64,000 bases of DNA from Viola odorata (taxonomy: Eukaryota > Streptophyta > Magnoliopsida > Malpighiales > Violaceae): contig OY829541.1 of assembly GCA_963691705.1 (NCBI GenBank), positions 67,179,189 through 67,243,188 on the forward strand. The letters run 5' to 3'. Below, in pieces: positions 1 to 12,084 of the stretch. The position numbers and the translations under genes are program-made. Under the pieces are notes generated by a model. That model did not search any database and was not told where the DNA came from. It worked only from the letters and a program-made list of their open reading frames with translations. Within the stretch, counting starts at the first letter, position 1; each line of letters opens with the position of its first letter.

Positions 1-160
1 GCAAGCCACTTAAAGAAGGACTGCGCTAGACATACCTTTCTTTATACGCCAAGCTTTATACTTAGCGCAGGCAGGCCACTTAAAGAAGGACTGCGCTATA
101 CATACCTTTCTTTATACGCCAAGCTTTATACTTAGCGCAGTCCTTCTTTAAGTGGCCTGC
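1..160. repeat. 70-bp tandem duplication plus inverted copy of a zinc-knuckle segment
   Basis: Positions 1-70 and 71-140 are direct copies differing at two bases. In addition 71-97 and 134-160 are perfect inverted copies (27-bp arms, 36-bp spacer). The repeated piece is the gag zinc-knuckle coding DNA of the retroelement described at 94-712, so the structure arose inside that element. It may continue left of the window. An assembly artefact is possible. Confidence 0.85.
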
Positions 161-712
161 CTTATTACAGAAAAAACATTTTATTCCCTTATGCTCAGTA
201 TTTGAGCCTTTATGTTTCTTCTAAAAATTAGACCCTGCAGTCTCTTTGCCTTTCCTCTTCTTAAAACCAGATGAAGAGGCAGTTGCCAGGTGAGCATTGT
301 ACAATGTAACATGCTCCCGTATGTCGCTATCACCCCTGAACTTTATGGTCGAGAATTTGCGAATGGTATCGCTAATCTCAGTCTTCTCTGTATGGGTATA
401 GCGGCTAGCTAAGATCTCTAAGATCTTACTAGCACTTTGTTCCTTTTCCAGTGAACTCTGCATGGACATAGGGACAGCACTGAGTATGACCAAACGACAT
501 GCTCTATTTGATTGTTGTCAGTCCTCAAAAGCCTGGAGTTCCTTATCAGGACTTTTGGGGTCTGGTACCTTAGGACAATCCTTACAGAGCGCCCGATCCT
601 TATTCATACAACACAGTGTTGTCTCTACCTTTCTCTTCCATAACTTGAAGTTGCTGGAAGATAACAGTGGTACACTGTTCAGATTGGTAGATACCGAGCT
701 TGCTGAGTTCAT
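94..712 (-). pseudogene. Ty1/copia retrotransposon gag, decayed
   Basis: Reading leftward from an ATG at 712, one frame gives a copia-type gag. It has an N-terminal segment with FKLWKRKVETTL, then a middle segment with ILEILASRY, and ends in a CCHC zinc knuckle (CFFCNKAGHLKKDC, C-X2-C-X4-H-X4-C) at about 140-182. The frame is broken by a TGA at 518-520, where a Trp codon is expected, and a TAG at 221-223. An inverted duplication follows the zinc knuckle. Gag would package the element RNA, but this copy cannot make full-length protein. The protease, integrase and reverse transcriptase regions would lie left of the window. Assignment to copia rests on the gag style and on the tRNA-Met-like primer site next to the LTR. 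Confidence 0.8.
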
Positions 713-2036
713 ATCTGAAAGAACACAACATTTAATCAGCTCACTTTAATAAAACTTTATGAAAGCAATAAACTTAATGAATAACACATTTAAATCAAAA
801 GATTAATTATATGACATTGTGCTTAGTCTTTGGACTAAAAACACAACTCACGGTTAATTAACCTGTAATAGTGTGAATTTTATAGCTTGATTTTGCCAAG
901 TATTTAACCTTCCTTTTGGCCGATCAAACACTCGCAATAAATCTCTTGATAGATATAAAAACTTGAAATTCATCACTATCGTATTTATAATTTCTGCCAA
1001 ACAGTCATCTTCCTTTTGGCCGACAACTATCCGCATGAAATTATGAATACCACACTTGAAATATCCAACCCAGTAATGTCCGTAGCAGAGGTCACTTTTG
1101 TGACTTTACTACTTCCATTAATCGAGTAAGACAAACAAGCTAAGTTTAAAAACTTCCTTAATGTTATTCTGCTTTCCTTTATATAAATCAATTATTTGAA
1201 CCCGACGAACATCTTAAACCTTATGATGTTCATGTTCAAAATAATTGAATCTTTAAGTTCGACAACCCAAACCAGTACTGATTAATTGCAAATACCAATT
1301 TATGCAATTAATCAATCAATTTCAATCCAGAAGCTTGCTGTCCATAAATCCGGAAATTCAATTCCGGGATCACAAAGTCAAACCCAATTTTGCATAAGCA
1401 TAAATTTACTGCAATTAAATTGAATTTGGCAATCTCTTCATTAATTGGGCAAATTCAATTGCAGCCCAAGTCGGGAATCAAGCATAGCCCGGAATGATTC
1501 ATCAAGCCCGGAATCCAATTGTAAAAGTCCAGAATCAAATTAAATTTGGCAAGCATTAGTGGGTACATCAAGCAAATCCGGATTCAGTGAAAATCACCAA
1601 ATTACAAAAGTCAAAGTCTCAAAAATCAAAGCCATAAATATTGACTATTTGATGACTATTTCATCAGTGCAATTAATAATATCTTGAATTTTGCGCAATT
1701 AATTAATTAATTAATTCCGGAATTACAACTCAATTCCACAATCAAGCAACAGCAATATCCGGAATCAATTAATCCATCAGCAAGGATTCAATCATAGAAT
1801 TGATTTCAATTAATCCGGACAAACAAAGAAACGAATCAATCTAATTCCCAGATAATTAATCAGCCAAATAAATCAACTCCATCATGTATGCGCAGAAGTA
1901 ACATCAAGAAAACCCAATTAATTGAATTTCAAGAAACTCAATTAAGCAGCAGCAAGGGATTGCAATCAATCATCACAACATCAATGATTATATGCAATTC
2001 ATACAACCATCAAAATTGATTCGCTCCGCTACCACT
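713..2036 (-). mobile_element. 5' leader of the copia element
   Basis: This 1.3-kb stretch between gag and the LTR has no convincing ORF. It is built from AT-rich sequence with many repeats of aattaatt and tccgga-type words, including an (aatt)n run near 1697-1716. On the minus strand the bases next to the LTR read TGGTAGCGGAGC (about 2023-2034), close to the initiator-Met tRNA primer-binding site used by plant copia elements. The leader is long for this class. Confidence 0.6.
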
Positions 2037-2616
2037 TGTTAGAACCGTATGGGAGATTACTTCCCAAAGAACGAATCAATCTGACTATTGTATGAATTAG
2101 AACAGAATGCGGAAGCGTACTTGATAACAATTTCATGATCGATGTAGAAAATTAATCGGAAAGAAGGCCTTCTGGTAAATCGTTGCCTAGGGCTAGATGG
2201 AATTGTAGTAGAAACGTTTTCTTTTCCTTATGCTTGATGCTCTGCTCTCTGATGATGATGCCGCACCGCCTAATTACTTATGAAGCAAAGTTTTTGCTTC
2301 TGGACGTTTTATAGAAAACGTTTCATACGGCAACGTTTATCCAGGACCAAATCTCATAAATTAACTTTTTGTTAATTGTTAATTGGTCATCAACAATTAG
2401 TAATTAAACTGGGATTCTGCACAATTACAAATTTAGACCCCATACTTTATTAATTAGACAATTGGGTCCTGTAATTTTATTAGATCATCAAATCGGCCCA
2501 ATAATTTTATGTTAACATTATACTACATGATCCGATATATTCAACATATGCGTCCATATGTCATAACGTATATACTTCGGTACTAACGCACTAGTCCTGT
2601 TGTCCAAAATCTAACA
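2037..2616 (-). mobile_element. 5' LTR of the copia element (580 bp)
   Basis: The segment starts TGTTAG and ends CTAACA, giving the TG...CA termini and a 6-bp inverted terminal repeat of an LTR. It lies directly beside the primer-binding-like site on its left, so it is the 5' LTR of the minus-strand element. The partner LTR would be off the left edge, so age and target-site duplication cannot be judged. Confidence 0.75.
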
Positions 2617-4678
2617 AGTGGTGATGGTGATGGTGCTTATGAGAGGTGAAATGGAGATGGTTTACCCAAAACGACGACGGAGGGAGGAGGAGGAGATCCA
2701 TGGCGGTTGGGGAAATGACAGAGGAGGAGGAAGCATTTTGCGGTTGGGGAAATATTTGAGAAGAAGTTGTTGTGATCGAGCGTGGGGATTTGTGTGGACG
2801 AGTGGAGGATGGAGAGAGAACATGCTTGTGCTGCTGCCCCTGCGGTTACTTTCCGTGATTCGAGAGTGCCACGTGGGAAAAAAACTGTTAGCTGCAATTT
2901 ATCGGAAAAGAAAATATCTGCAAAATCAAGGGGTTTTGCTATTTACTATAATGGAAAAATAGAAAATGCTATTTCAAAAAAGTTGCAAAATCTAATAATT
3001 TTTTTTTTATATTATCATTTGAGTATTATCGATTTCCGGAAAAAATTTACTCTTTATTGTTTGTTCTATGATTTTTGGTTGAACTCTAAATTTGAATTAA
3101 GAAGGAAGAGCTCTTAATTAGTTTACAAATTAAGATAGTTGAAGAAGTTTATGTAATTTTTACCTTTCATTTTTTACATTTTTGTTGGGGTTATTTTTCT
3201 TTCAAATTTGTTGGGAGGCAATTTTTTTGAAATTATCGGGGAAATGAGGAGAAAATTTGTTATTCAGGGAACGCCGAAATATTTGCCCAATGGGCCTAAA
3301 AGATTTGGAGGGAATAACTAACTGAACAACAGTAATGCAGCCCAATGGGCCTAAAAGTGTATCTAAAATGTACTAATGGGCTTAGCTGGTGATGGCCATT
3401 CGGGTTAATAAACGCACGTGTTTCAAGCATTTGGGTTTTTCTTGTGTATTGTCAGAATCAACAGAATGTAATCAAAGTAAAATGAAATTGATGGAAGAAA
3501 ATGACAAAAAATAAATGTGTTGGTAATTTAGGTTTTTCTTTATGCATTTGTCCTAACTTCTAATATTGCTCAATCTAAGTGGGGGGGTGTAAAAACTGCT
3601 TAGTTCGGGAAAAAACAATGTTTTTAATTATATATAATTTAATATCACTGGAAAAGCATGGAATACATACTTTTAGAATGGAAAAGGCTGTTTGTTTTTT
3701 GTTATAAATTATATATAATTGTAAAGATCATTCATTTTAATTAATTAAAATAATTCACAGCACCACACAGGACAACGCAGCGGAGACTAAATACGTCCCA
3801 AACGGCTCATATTCAATCTAATTATAATTTATTTTTTGGAAAGATATATATTTCAGTAAGTTATTTTGTTTTACATATTCTTATGTGGCAGTTCATAAAT
3901 ACTATAGCGAATGTGTGGTCATGATTGAGTCAGTAGAAGCAGCAATACAGCCTTCTACTTCTACATAAGGAGAAAGAAAGCTGAAGTATACAGTAGAGTT
4001 TCGACCATAATGCTCAACAGGTGAAAAGGCAAAGCTGAAGCTAAAGTGGTAAGTCATTTTCGGTTGTTGGTGCATTGATAAGGTAAGTTCGTGTACCATA
4101 AAAAAGACGTGCTCAAGTAAACGTGCTCATTTTTCTTCAAGTCCCACTATCCGAAGTGGAAAAGGATTGAAGTAATTAAAGGTAGAATCATACTTTTTGC
4201 CTTTTTTTTAACATTTTTCTAGATTTTGGACAAGTGTTGGATATGATTTAGTTAGAAGAATGTGAAGAAAGCAATGATATGTTTATGAGATAAATACTTT
4301 GCTTGATTTGATGCACCAATTTTTGTAAATAAAAAAAAAAACTCTTCATCTATTTCTATAGTTAGTCTATTTTTTGTTTGAAAGATATACAGGACGAGAT
4401 AGTTTATCTTTTACGTCATTTTATAATTTTATTATAATCAATTCTTTTCTTGCCAGGTTGCACTTAATTTTTATTATAATGTCGGCCACTATCTGGAAAC
4501 TACCAAGAAATGACTTTGTTATTAAATAGTAGTGTATACAGGTTCGACAGCGTAGCCGTAGGCAACAAGAATGTAAAGGTGTCTTCCAAGCTGGTTCCGC
4601 GCGCGCACATGCTACGCGCGGTTCCCATTTTAAGCATCTCACTGATTACTCGCAGCTTATTTCCTTTCTACAAATTTA
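2617..4678. other. Intergenic, no gene recognised
   Basis: Open frames exist at 2618-2962 (+) and 2637-2897 (-), but neither resembles a known protein and both are compositionally skewed. An 18-bp word containing the palindrome GCCCAATGGGC occurs twice (3285-3302, 3340-3357). It holds TGGGCC site II motifs typical of plant promoters, so a lost or unrecognised promoter is possible. The rest is AT-rich. Confidence 0.5.
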
Positions 4679-7600
4679 GGGCCCGTTTACTTGGAATATA
4701 TGTTCAATTTGAAAATTTGCTGTTTTTCTGAATTTCGAGAATTTTATTTTCATTCTGAAAACTGGAAAACGTGTTTACTTCGCACAATTTTCCTGATCAG
4801 AAAAACTGAAAAACCTGTTTACTTCGCACGCTGATTTTATTTTCCTGATTTGAAAAACTAAAAAACGCGTGTACTGTAACACATGCATCATTATTGGATA
4901 AAAACTGTACTCAGAATGAATTTCAACACTTAGCAAAGTGTTCTTATATTGTTGATAAGCAACTTTTTAACCTCATAGATTAACTCTTTTGCTCCCTATG
5001 ATTATTATCTTTTGCGTGTGTTATATGCGTGGGGTAACAATTTCATCAATCTCATTAACAAACTAACCTAAGTGCCATGATGTAATAGTAACTCTAACCT
5101 TAGCTGCTCCTACAAGAACATTTCATTTATTCGTGTGGGCAAAAATCCTCTCTTGCCCTTCAAGGCAAGAGACTATTCATGTTTTAGCGTTGTTCGGTCT
5201 GAAAGGGAAAATTTTAGTTCTAGCTTGGTTTGCTCCATCTCTTGAGCTCGAACTCGAACACCAATTAAGTGCTGACAAGTTTCTTACTGATTGACGACAA
5301 CATACATACTCGAACACTAACGACAACATACGTCTGACAAATTGGGCATGGATATTAAGTGAACATTGAAAATCCAATGACAGCTTTTAATTGCCATTAG
5401 TTTCTTAAATTTCCTGAAACACTTGGGAAGTGTCATGCAAAAAAAAGGTCCAGTTTCCTGTATGTGCAGTTTCACCACCCATTTTCAATATCCTGTCTTC
5501 CAAGCTTTCTTCCTAACTACACACGAAATACAAACAATCAAAAGAAGAAAAATAAAATAAATACAAAGGCTCCTCGTCCTCCTCCTCCATTGCATGTAGT
5601 TTTACGGCCACGACATGAGGATGAGGAAGAGCCTCTTACCATCATCATCACAAAAGGCAAAGTTCCTGCCAACATTAGCAGGAATTATGCTATACTCTGT
5701 TTCCAAGATAGTGATCGTTCTCTGTGTCCTGCTTTGCCTTCTTGCTTACGCAAGATTTCATTCGAGCTCGAGCATCAACCACCATTGTCTGAATTTCAAG
5801 ATTATCGTTCGTCGATCACTTCTGATCGCTTTGAAGGCACCCACAAGATTGCTTTTCTTTTCCTTACTCGCCGTAGCCTCCCCAGGACTTTTCATTGCAT
5901 AACATTTGGAAAAGAAAAATCAAAAGAGGGAACAAATTTAACCTGCAGAAACTTGGAAACACCAGCCACCGTGCGTCTCGTGCCTGCAGCAGCCACAAAT
6001 GCATCTAACTTATCACCGACTTTATGCGTTGAGATTACTATAACCTACAGAGAGAAGGCAAAAGAGGATAAACAGGATATGGATTCTTTAATTATTATTA
6101 TCATTTCAAACTAAAATGGTGAAGCAGGAATATGAGAGGAAAGGCAAGTTCTGCTACGATTGAAATTTTGGCCCAGTCACCATCTCACACTGAGAACTTT
6201 CGGCTGTGGTTTCTTGTTAGAGGCAAAAAGATCTTAAGGAGCATTACTAAACTGGTACTAGATTTCATATCCAAATTACAAGTCCACCCGAATTTATAAG
6301 CCAATAGCTTCCTTCATAATAAGTCAATCTAGAGCTACACAGAAAAATCACTGCTACCAAAATTATCAAACTTTAATGACTTGCGGCAAGCACAGAGCAT
6401 TCAAGTGATTTACCTCTTCAATTATTTTCACTGCAACTCTATCCTTCACACTGCCTCCTAGATTTAGCAACTCGCATTTTCCATGAATTTGAGTAAAGGA
6501 AGCAAAATAACAAATCAAACTAAGCTTGACTACCGGAAAGAAGAGCTCATGAAATTTGCATCAATCATCACAGCTTCATAACACAAAAAGAAAGAGTACC
6601 ATAGAGAACACAGAGCATGTCACTACACAAATATGAATGTACTCTACAAAAGCACAAACCAAAGATCAGGCAATACCGTACCTGATGATTCAAATCACGT
6701 ATGAATTATAGACAAGACTAGCTCCATAACAAGAAAGGAAAATCACAGCTTGATCAAAAGCACAAACGCCTAAAAGTCTACACCATAAATAATTCACAAA
6801 TTACACATTAGAAATGAAACTCCAAGCTCCTAGTTAGCTACAGAAAACTTACAGCGTCATAATTCCTAGAATCATAGATTAGAAAAACAGCACCAAGACT
6901 TCAAAATCATAAAGCTTGTAGCTTTAGACAAAGTGAAGTCCGAATCATAGAAGAGTTCCACAAATTATGCATAAAACAATAAATTATAGAGAACCCAGAA
7001 GCAAAAAATGAACTAGAAAGTAATATGGATTCAACTGGCACAGAGACAGAGACAGCAGCTATGACAGCTCCCATGGCTCTCGCAGGCGCCATGCTTAGCT
7101 GCTCGAGCTCGAGACTAGACCGAGAGAAGAAAGCTTAATGGCATAAACAATAAAAGAGGAGGAGAAGTTACCTAGGCGCCGCCGGCACTGGAGGTTGAAG
7201 ATGAAGACGAAGCGATGCTGCCGCCGATGACAGAGGTGGATGAAGGCCGAGCAGTGACGATAGTTTTGGCGCCGTTGATGGTGGCGGAGCAATGACAATG
7301 GAGGAGGAACGGTGTGGGTATTGATTAACGATGATGGTGTTTTGGGTTTGTTGTACAACACTCTGCTCCTGCAGAGAAAGCGAGAAGAAGAACGTTGTTT
7401 TCTTTCTCCCACCGCCGGCCACCACCAACACGACCATCTCTCACTCCCGATCTACCCACCACCAACACGACCATCTCTCAGCTGCTGGAAGGAAGAAGTG
7501 AAGAAGATAGCATAGGAGGAAGAAGAAGCGCAGCGCAGCGTGAGGAAGAGAAGAAGAAGGGCAAAATTGGATTAATGAAAATTTCATTAATCACTCAGTT

Positions 7601-7828
7601 TGAAAACGCGTGTTTTCAAACTGAGGCAGTAAAGGCAAAAACATTTAGAAAAATAGAGAACTGGGTTTTTGTTGTTTTCAAAATTTGTTCATCATTTTTC
7701 AAATAGAGTATTTTCGTTTTCATTTAGAAAATGAAAACAACGCCAAATAAACACGTTTTCTGAAAATTCTCCCAGTTTTCAAAAAACTGGAGAATTTTCG
7801 GGAAAATCCTGCGAAGTAAAAGGGGCCT
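4679..7828. mobile_element. PIF/Harbinger-type element, non-autonomous
   Basis: The left end GGGCCCGTTTACTT and the right end AAGTAAAAGGGGCC are imperfect inverted repeats, followed inward by subterminal words such as GTTTACTTCGCA in several copies. The left end is preceded by TTA, the usual Harbinger target site; the right flank is obscured by an adjoining MITE. The first ~110 bp match, inverted, the right end of the transposase-bearing remnant at 18830-19605, which supports the superfamily call. No transposase is visible inside. Open frames at 5464-6114 and 7095-7437 look non-conserved. A perfect 14-bp stem with a 4-nt loop lies at 7594-7625. Confidence 0.6.
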
Positions 7829-7831
7829 ATA

Positions 7832-8089
7832 CTCCCTCCGTCTCACAAAGGTGACGTTTTAGCTTTTGCTTTTACTGTTTCGGCACGTATCTTAAAACCG
7901 CCGGCAGACTCACTATTTGAGACAATTTTGCCCCTAATTTTTTCTGGGAAGTACGTTAAGGATTAACGTACGTTTAAAAAAAAATCGGATTTTTTTGGGG
8001 TCAAATAGTGCCTCATCCGGCCTCCTCGATATGCGTTCTCTACTGAATATTGGGATGCGAGGAAGTCATCCTTTGTGGGACGGAGGGAG
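7832..8089. mobile_element. Stowaway-type MITE, copy 1
   Basis: A 258-bp element with terminal CTCCCTCCGTC...GACGGAGGGAG, flanked by TA on both sides (7830-7831, 8090-8091), the hallmark of Tc1/mariner-type Stowaway MITEs. It abuts the right end of the Harbinger element with only two bases between. It shares its interior with copies at 11825-12084 and 32514-32681. Confidence 0.85.
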
Positions 8090-8091
8090 TA

Positions 8092-10385
8092 ATTTATAAG
8101 ACATAACACGAACATGACGTATATATGTACATGTATTATAGAAAAATAAATTATAAATTATATATGTATAAATGTAAAATGATTAGAATTGTTGAAAAAA
8201 ATTAGTAATTTATTATTAATATCATTCACAACTATTTTAAAAAAAAGGGACAAGAGGTGGTGAATATTAATTAATACAATTGAAACGTTAATTTTAAACC
8301 AAATATAATCTTGTATTTTTTTAAAATAATTATAATTTGTGCTAAATATATATTTTACATCATTAATTAATGAGAATTACGGGAAAAAACAAGACACGCA
8401 TGAAATGGTGAACTAACTCATATCAGTCCGTCGTACATGGTGTTGGAAACCAAACCACACACAAGACCCTACATAAACTATTATTTTGGTTGTAAGTTGT
8501 TGATGTATGTACGTGCTAGTTACTCAACACACATGACTTTGATTTTGTTTAGAATTTGGTCACGTTCCATTCAAGTCTTGTAGCAGCAAAAGGTCGTGGA
8601 CCTAACAATTGAAGACCATATACATACATATTTGAGGAAGATGTGAACGTGGACTAGCTAGCTAGAGAGGACTTTCCCCGTTAAGTATCTATAATGTATT
8701 TGATTTATATCTATTTGCATGTCATTACCTTATAATAAATAAATACTAGTATTAATTAATAATTAAGTTGCACTTGCATCCTGTCATTAGTGACGACTCA
8801 TCGTCTTCTAGATGATCTTTTCACCCCAAAAAAATGCCGCACAAAACAATTGCAGTGTCGCTCTCTTGAAGCGTCACTCAATGTCAGGTAATTAAGTTGT
8901 CACACATCATTGATTAGTTCAATTGTTTCCTTAGCTGATTACTAAATTAAACCTAATTAATGATTCCAATTTTTAAATTTAAATTAAGTATTACTATTTA
9001 ACATTTAATTTATTGGTTAAGGCATTTTTACAAACAGTTGGTCTGCATTGGGCTGCAATGCTTAAATGGATACCTTCATCTTCTTCTTTCTCAGCCATCA
9101 GAACAGCCATATTAATCCACTCACTTCAACACGGCACCATGTCCTCGCCTGATCTGAGCACAACCACGGCACCTGTAACGCAAATGTTTGTGCAAAATTT
9201 CAATCAGAACTCCATCCTTCCGTTTCACTCGTTGCTCCTTGATCATTTGGGTCTTTTATCTCTCTCTTTGGTTCATTTCTCATTCGCTCTCTACTCACTG
9301 GATCATTCTTCAGTTCTCCCTTCACGCTATAGTTTTGAAAACAAAGTCAGGTTGGAAAATTGGATCCCTTTCAGGGGCAGTTTAGGAAAAAAGAAAATTC
9401 TATGCAAATCAAACCGTTTCAGACACGAATTCATCCTCTGCTAAATTTGAATAGTTGAATTCAAGTTCAATTAACGACATCTCATTTAAGATGTGAAAAT
9501 ATTAAACCATTTCTATTAAAAAATAAAATAAACATTAGGAGCCATTGATAAATTGGTCATACTTAATTATAGTATAAAAAAATATGTTGAAAAATTGCCA
9601 CTATACAATTTGGAATATGATTTTTCTTAGTGTCAAAGTCACATTAATTAATTAACCAAATTTGGTACCAATGCAATTAAGAAACCTACATTGGAGTTTG
9701 CTAGGATGAAGTGACATTGGATAGCAACCATATCAAAAACTAATAACAACACTTTTTTTTTTTACCAAACCTACTCATCAATTAAATACATACAAATATA
9801 GCAATGTTTCCTAATATGACTAACCTGCTAATTAGGTCGTTAGATACACATTTAAGTGTATCGTTTGCAGATTGAAAATAGAACTAGCTGATTATTTTAG
9901 GGGTAAAATGACTTTTTACCCCCAATGTTTGTAAATTATTTCCGATTAAGCTCATGTGTTATCGAATTTTTTTATTTACTCCAATATTTATTCAAGTAGT
10001 TCAATTAAACCCTTAATTTGAAAGTCTTGTCCAAAATAAAATCCTATTAGTAGTAGTAAACTTCAATAAATAAACCATGTGTCCACACGTACTTAATCAT
10101 TTTTCAACCAACTATATAGTATAAATTAATAAGTGAAGATTGGATTTAGAAAAAAACCATTAATTATAAAGCTTGTATTATTATATATACCACCATTCAT
10201 CAAAAGAAAATTAAAGCAAGATTTGCATACCCTTTAGTAAATTACAAACTAGTTAAAAATTAATAAATTAAACCAATCCCTAAAAATAAATAAAACGTTA
10301 CAACCGTTTTAATAATTACATGCGGTTTAACTTAAGAAAAATATTTTTAATCTCCTTTTTTTCCGGGCAAAAAAAGAAAATAAAA
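8092..10385. other. Intergenic, no gene recognised
   Basis: AT-rich sequence. An open frame at 9013-9444 (+) has no recognisable domain and is probably chance. Around 9900-10060, wording such as GGGGTAAAATGACTTTTTACCCCC resembles terminal sequence of plant Mutator-like elements, but no partner end was found. The last ~150 bp serve as 3' flank of the DUF1645 gene. Confidence 0.4.
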
Positions 10386-11252
10386 CTAGAATGGAGAGAA
10401 AGACCTGCCCATTCCATTTGCACTAGAATTAGAGAAAAACCCAACTAAATCTTGCCTATACGGTAAATATGACTTTCTACCGTGTCCGTCATCTTTCTTC
10501 TTCCTGATATAGAACACTTCATGCGCCGACACCGTTTTACCTTTCCTTGCTTGTCCGGTACTCACCGTTTTATTCTCACATTTTTTACCATCCTCCGCTG
10601 GATCTTCTTCTTTCTTTTTAGTTTTACTGCCGTTAGTAATAATTTCACTGCGTTTGTTACTGGGATGATCTAGAAACACCAGCGACTGCTTTCCGTCACT
10701 TCTGCATCTCCTCAGCAAATCTCGCAACGGCAGCCACCGATGTCGTTTCGATTGCGATGCCGACGATGATGACCCGGTTGAATTGCTCTTCTTACATCTC
10801 GCAGGCGACGGAGACGGCGATTTCGGTGCCCACACACAATACGTTCCGTCTGGAACCCCTTCCAGCCCGTCGGCCTCCGACGACGACGACGACGACGACG
10901 GAGATCCTCCTCCGTCATCATCTCTGTTTTCCCGTTCCGCAATCATCAACCTCCCCAACGAAAACAAAACCGGCTCCGCTGCTGCTGCCACGTCATCATC
11001 ACCATCACCGCGGAAATCATCGAGATCTAACAAGAGATCTCGGTTGAAGAGCGGGAAAGCAGCCGGAACGCCGGCGGTGTCACCAGGATGAGAGCGGACT
11101 GAAGCGAACTCAAAATCGTCGATGTTCTGCGTTTGTTCCGGTGGTTGAGCTTCTTGGCTGACGACTCTACTGGCGATTTGAGCGAGGTGGTGATTGGATG
11201 AGTAGGCGCTGAAGCTGGGGCAAAACGACACCGTAGAGCTCTGATCTTGCAT
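10386..11252 (-). CDS. DUF1645 family protein
   Basis: Single-exon gene, 288 aa. It resembles the plant-specific DUF1645 proteins. It has an acidic N-terminal region with DDFEFASVRSH and FPLFNRDLL (about residues 45-75), a Ser-rich stretch, a central basic block HRWLPLRDLLRRCRSDGK (about 170-187), and a conserved C-terminal SYLPYRQDLVGFF (about 262-274). No signal peptide or membrane segment is seen. Basic clusters could direct it to the nucleus, but that is inference. Family members have been linked to stress responses and grain size in rice; the biochemical role is unknown. The start is the first ATG in a long frame with no closer alternative. The upstream minus-strand region has a CT-rich leader. 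Confidence 0.85.
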   Translation of the reverse strand: MQDQSSTVSFCPSFSAYSSNHHLAQIASRVVSQEAQPPEQTQNIDDFEFASVRSHPGDTAGVPAAFPLFNRDLLLDLDDFRGDGDDDVAAAAEPVLFSLGRLMIAERENRDDDGGGSPSSSSSSSEADGLEGVPDGTYCVWAPKSPSPSPARCKKSNSTGSSSSASQSKRHRWLPLRDLLRRCRSDGKQSLVFLDHPSNKRSEIITNGSKTKKKEEDPAEDGKKCENKTVSTGQARKGKTVSAHEVFYIRKKKDDGHGRKSYLPYRQDLVGFFSNSSANGMGRSFSPF

Positions 11253-11430
11253 TTTTGCTTGCTGAATCGATTAATGGGTTGTCCTTTTTCTCCTTTTTCT
11301 TTGGCTTTTATCGGTTAGAGAGAGAGAGAGAGAAGAGAGGAAGGAAATGAGTGAAACGATTGGTATGCTAAGAGTACATATACGAGGAAGGGCAAGTGAC
11401 AAGGGTGTGATTACGTGTGTGCTTACTGCT
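11253..11430 (-). promoter_or_regulatory. Probable promoter and leader of the DUF1645 gene
   Basis: Upstream of the ATG the minus strand has a (CT)n tract (about 11316-11331) and a TATA-like TATATGTA (about 11375-11382). An ACGT core (ttacgtgt, near 11412) resembles bZIP-binding elements. The spacing suits a plant core promoter, but the transcription start is not established. Confidence 0.4.
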
Positions 11431-11824
11431 TACCAGAAAATCTTAGGTGGTTGGATCCATTTACATTAATGTTTTTAAAAATCTCAGTTTCATCTTAAAA
11501 AATAATAAAAAAACTACTCCTTTTAATTTTATTTTAATCATAATTAATACTCTTTATCTTTTAATGCTAGATGTGATATTCTAAAATGCTTGTCAATTAT
11601 ATTACTTATCTAACTTTTATCTTTAGAATGATCAATTTTAAAAGAGAAAATTAGTAGGAAACACAACTAATATTTTTTTCAATCCTATCTATTTTAAATG
11701 ATTAGTAATTAAGAATAAAGGTAGTAAATTAATAGTGTCGAATTACTTTCCTTTATAGAGATCACGATTTAGAAATCAGGAGCTCAAATTCAAAACCTAC
11801 TTTCTTTTTATTTTATAATAATTA
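11431..11824. other. AT-rich intergenic stretch
   Basis: No gene seen. Near 11785 a short word resembling a degenerate pol III B box (agctcaaattcaaa) hints at an old SINE tail just before the MITE, but this is weak. Confidence 0.35.
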
Positions 11825-12084
11825 CTCCCTCTGGTCTCCAATAAATGTCATCCTCGCATCCCAATATTCAGTAGGGAACGCATATTGAGGAGGCCGGATG
11901 AGGCACTATTTGACCCCAAAAAATTCCGTACTTTTTTTCGAACGTACGTTAATCCTTAACGTACTTTCGAGAAAAAATTCGGGGCAAAATTATCTCAAAT
12001 AGTGACTGTTCCGGCCGTTTTAAGATACGTTCCGAAACAGTAAAAGCAAATGCTAAAATAACATATTTTGGAGACCAGAGGGAG
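11825..12084. mobile_element. Stowaway-type MITE, copy 2
   Basis: 260 bp, ends CTCCCTCTGGTCTCC...GGAGACCAGAGGGAG, flanked by TA at 11823-11824 and 12085-12086. The interior is the reverse complement of copy 1 (7832-8089), for example the shared core aacgtacgttaatccttaac, so the two copies sit in opposite orientation. Confidence 0.85.

Noticed and set aside
2618..2962. Basic, Arg-rich open frame beside the copia LTR
   Set aside because: Starts in a (gatggt)n-like repeat and shows no family resemblance.
5464..6114. 216-codon open frame inside the Harbinger-type element
   Set aside because: No recognisable domain and low-complexity composition; probably chance, though captured host sequence cannot be excluded.
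9013..9444. 143-codon open frame in intergenic DNA
   Set aside because: Leu/Ser/Phe-rich without any conserved motif, promoter or splice context.
10757..11091. Plus-strand open frames over the DUF1645 gene
   Set aside because: GC-rich antisense shadows of the coding strand with no motifs.
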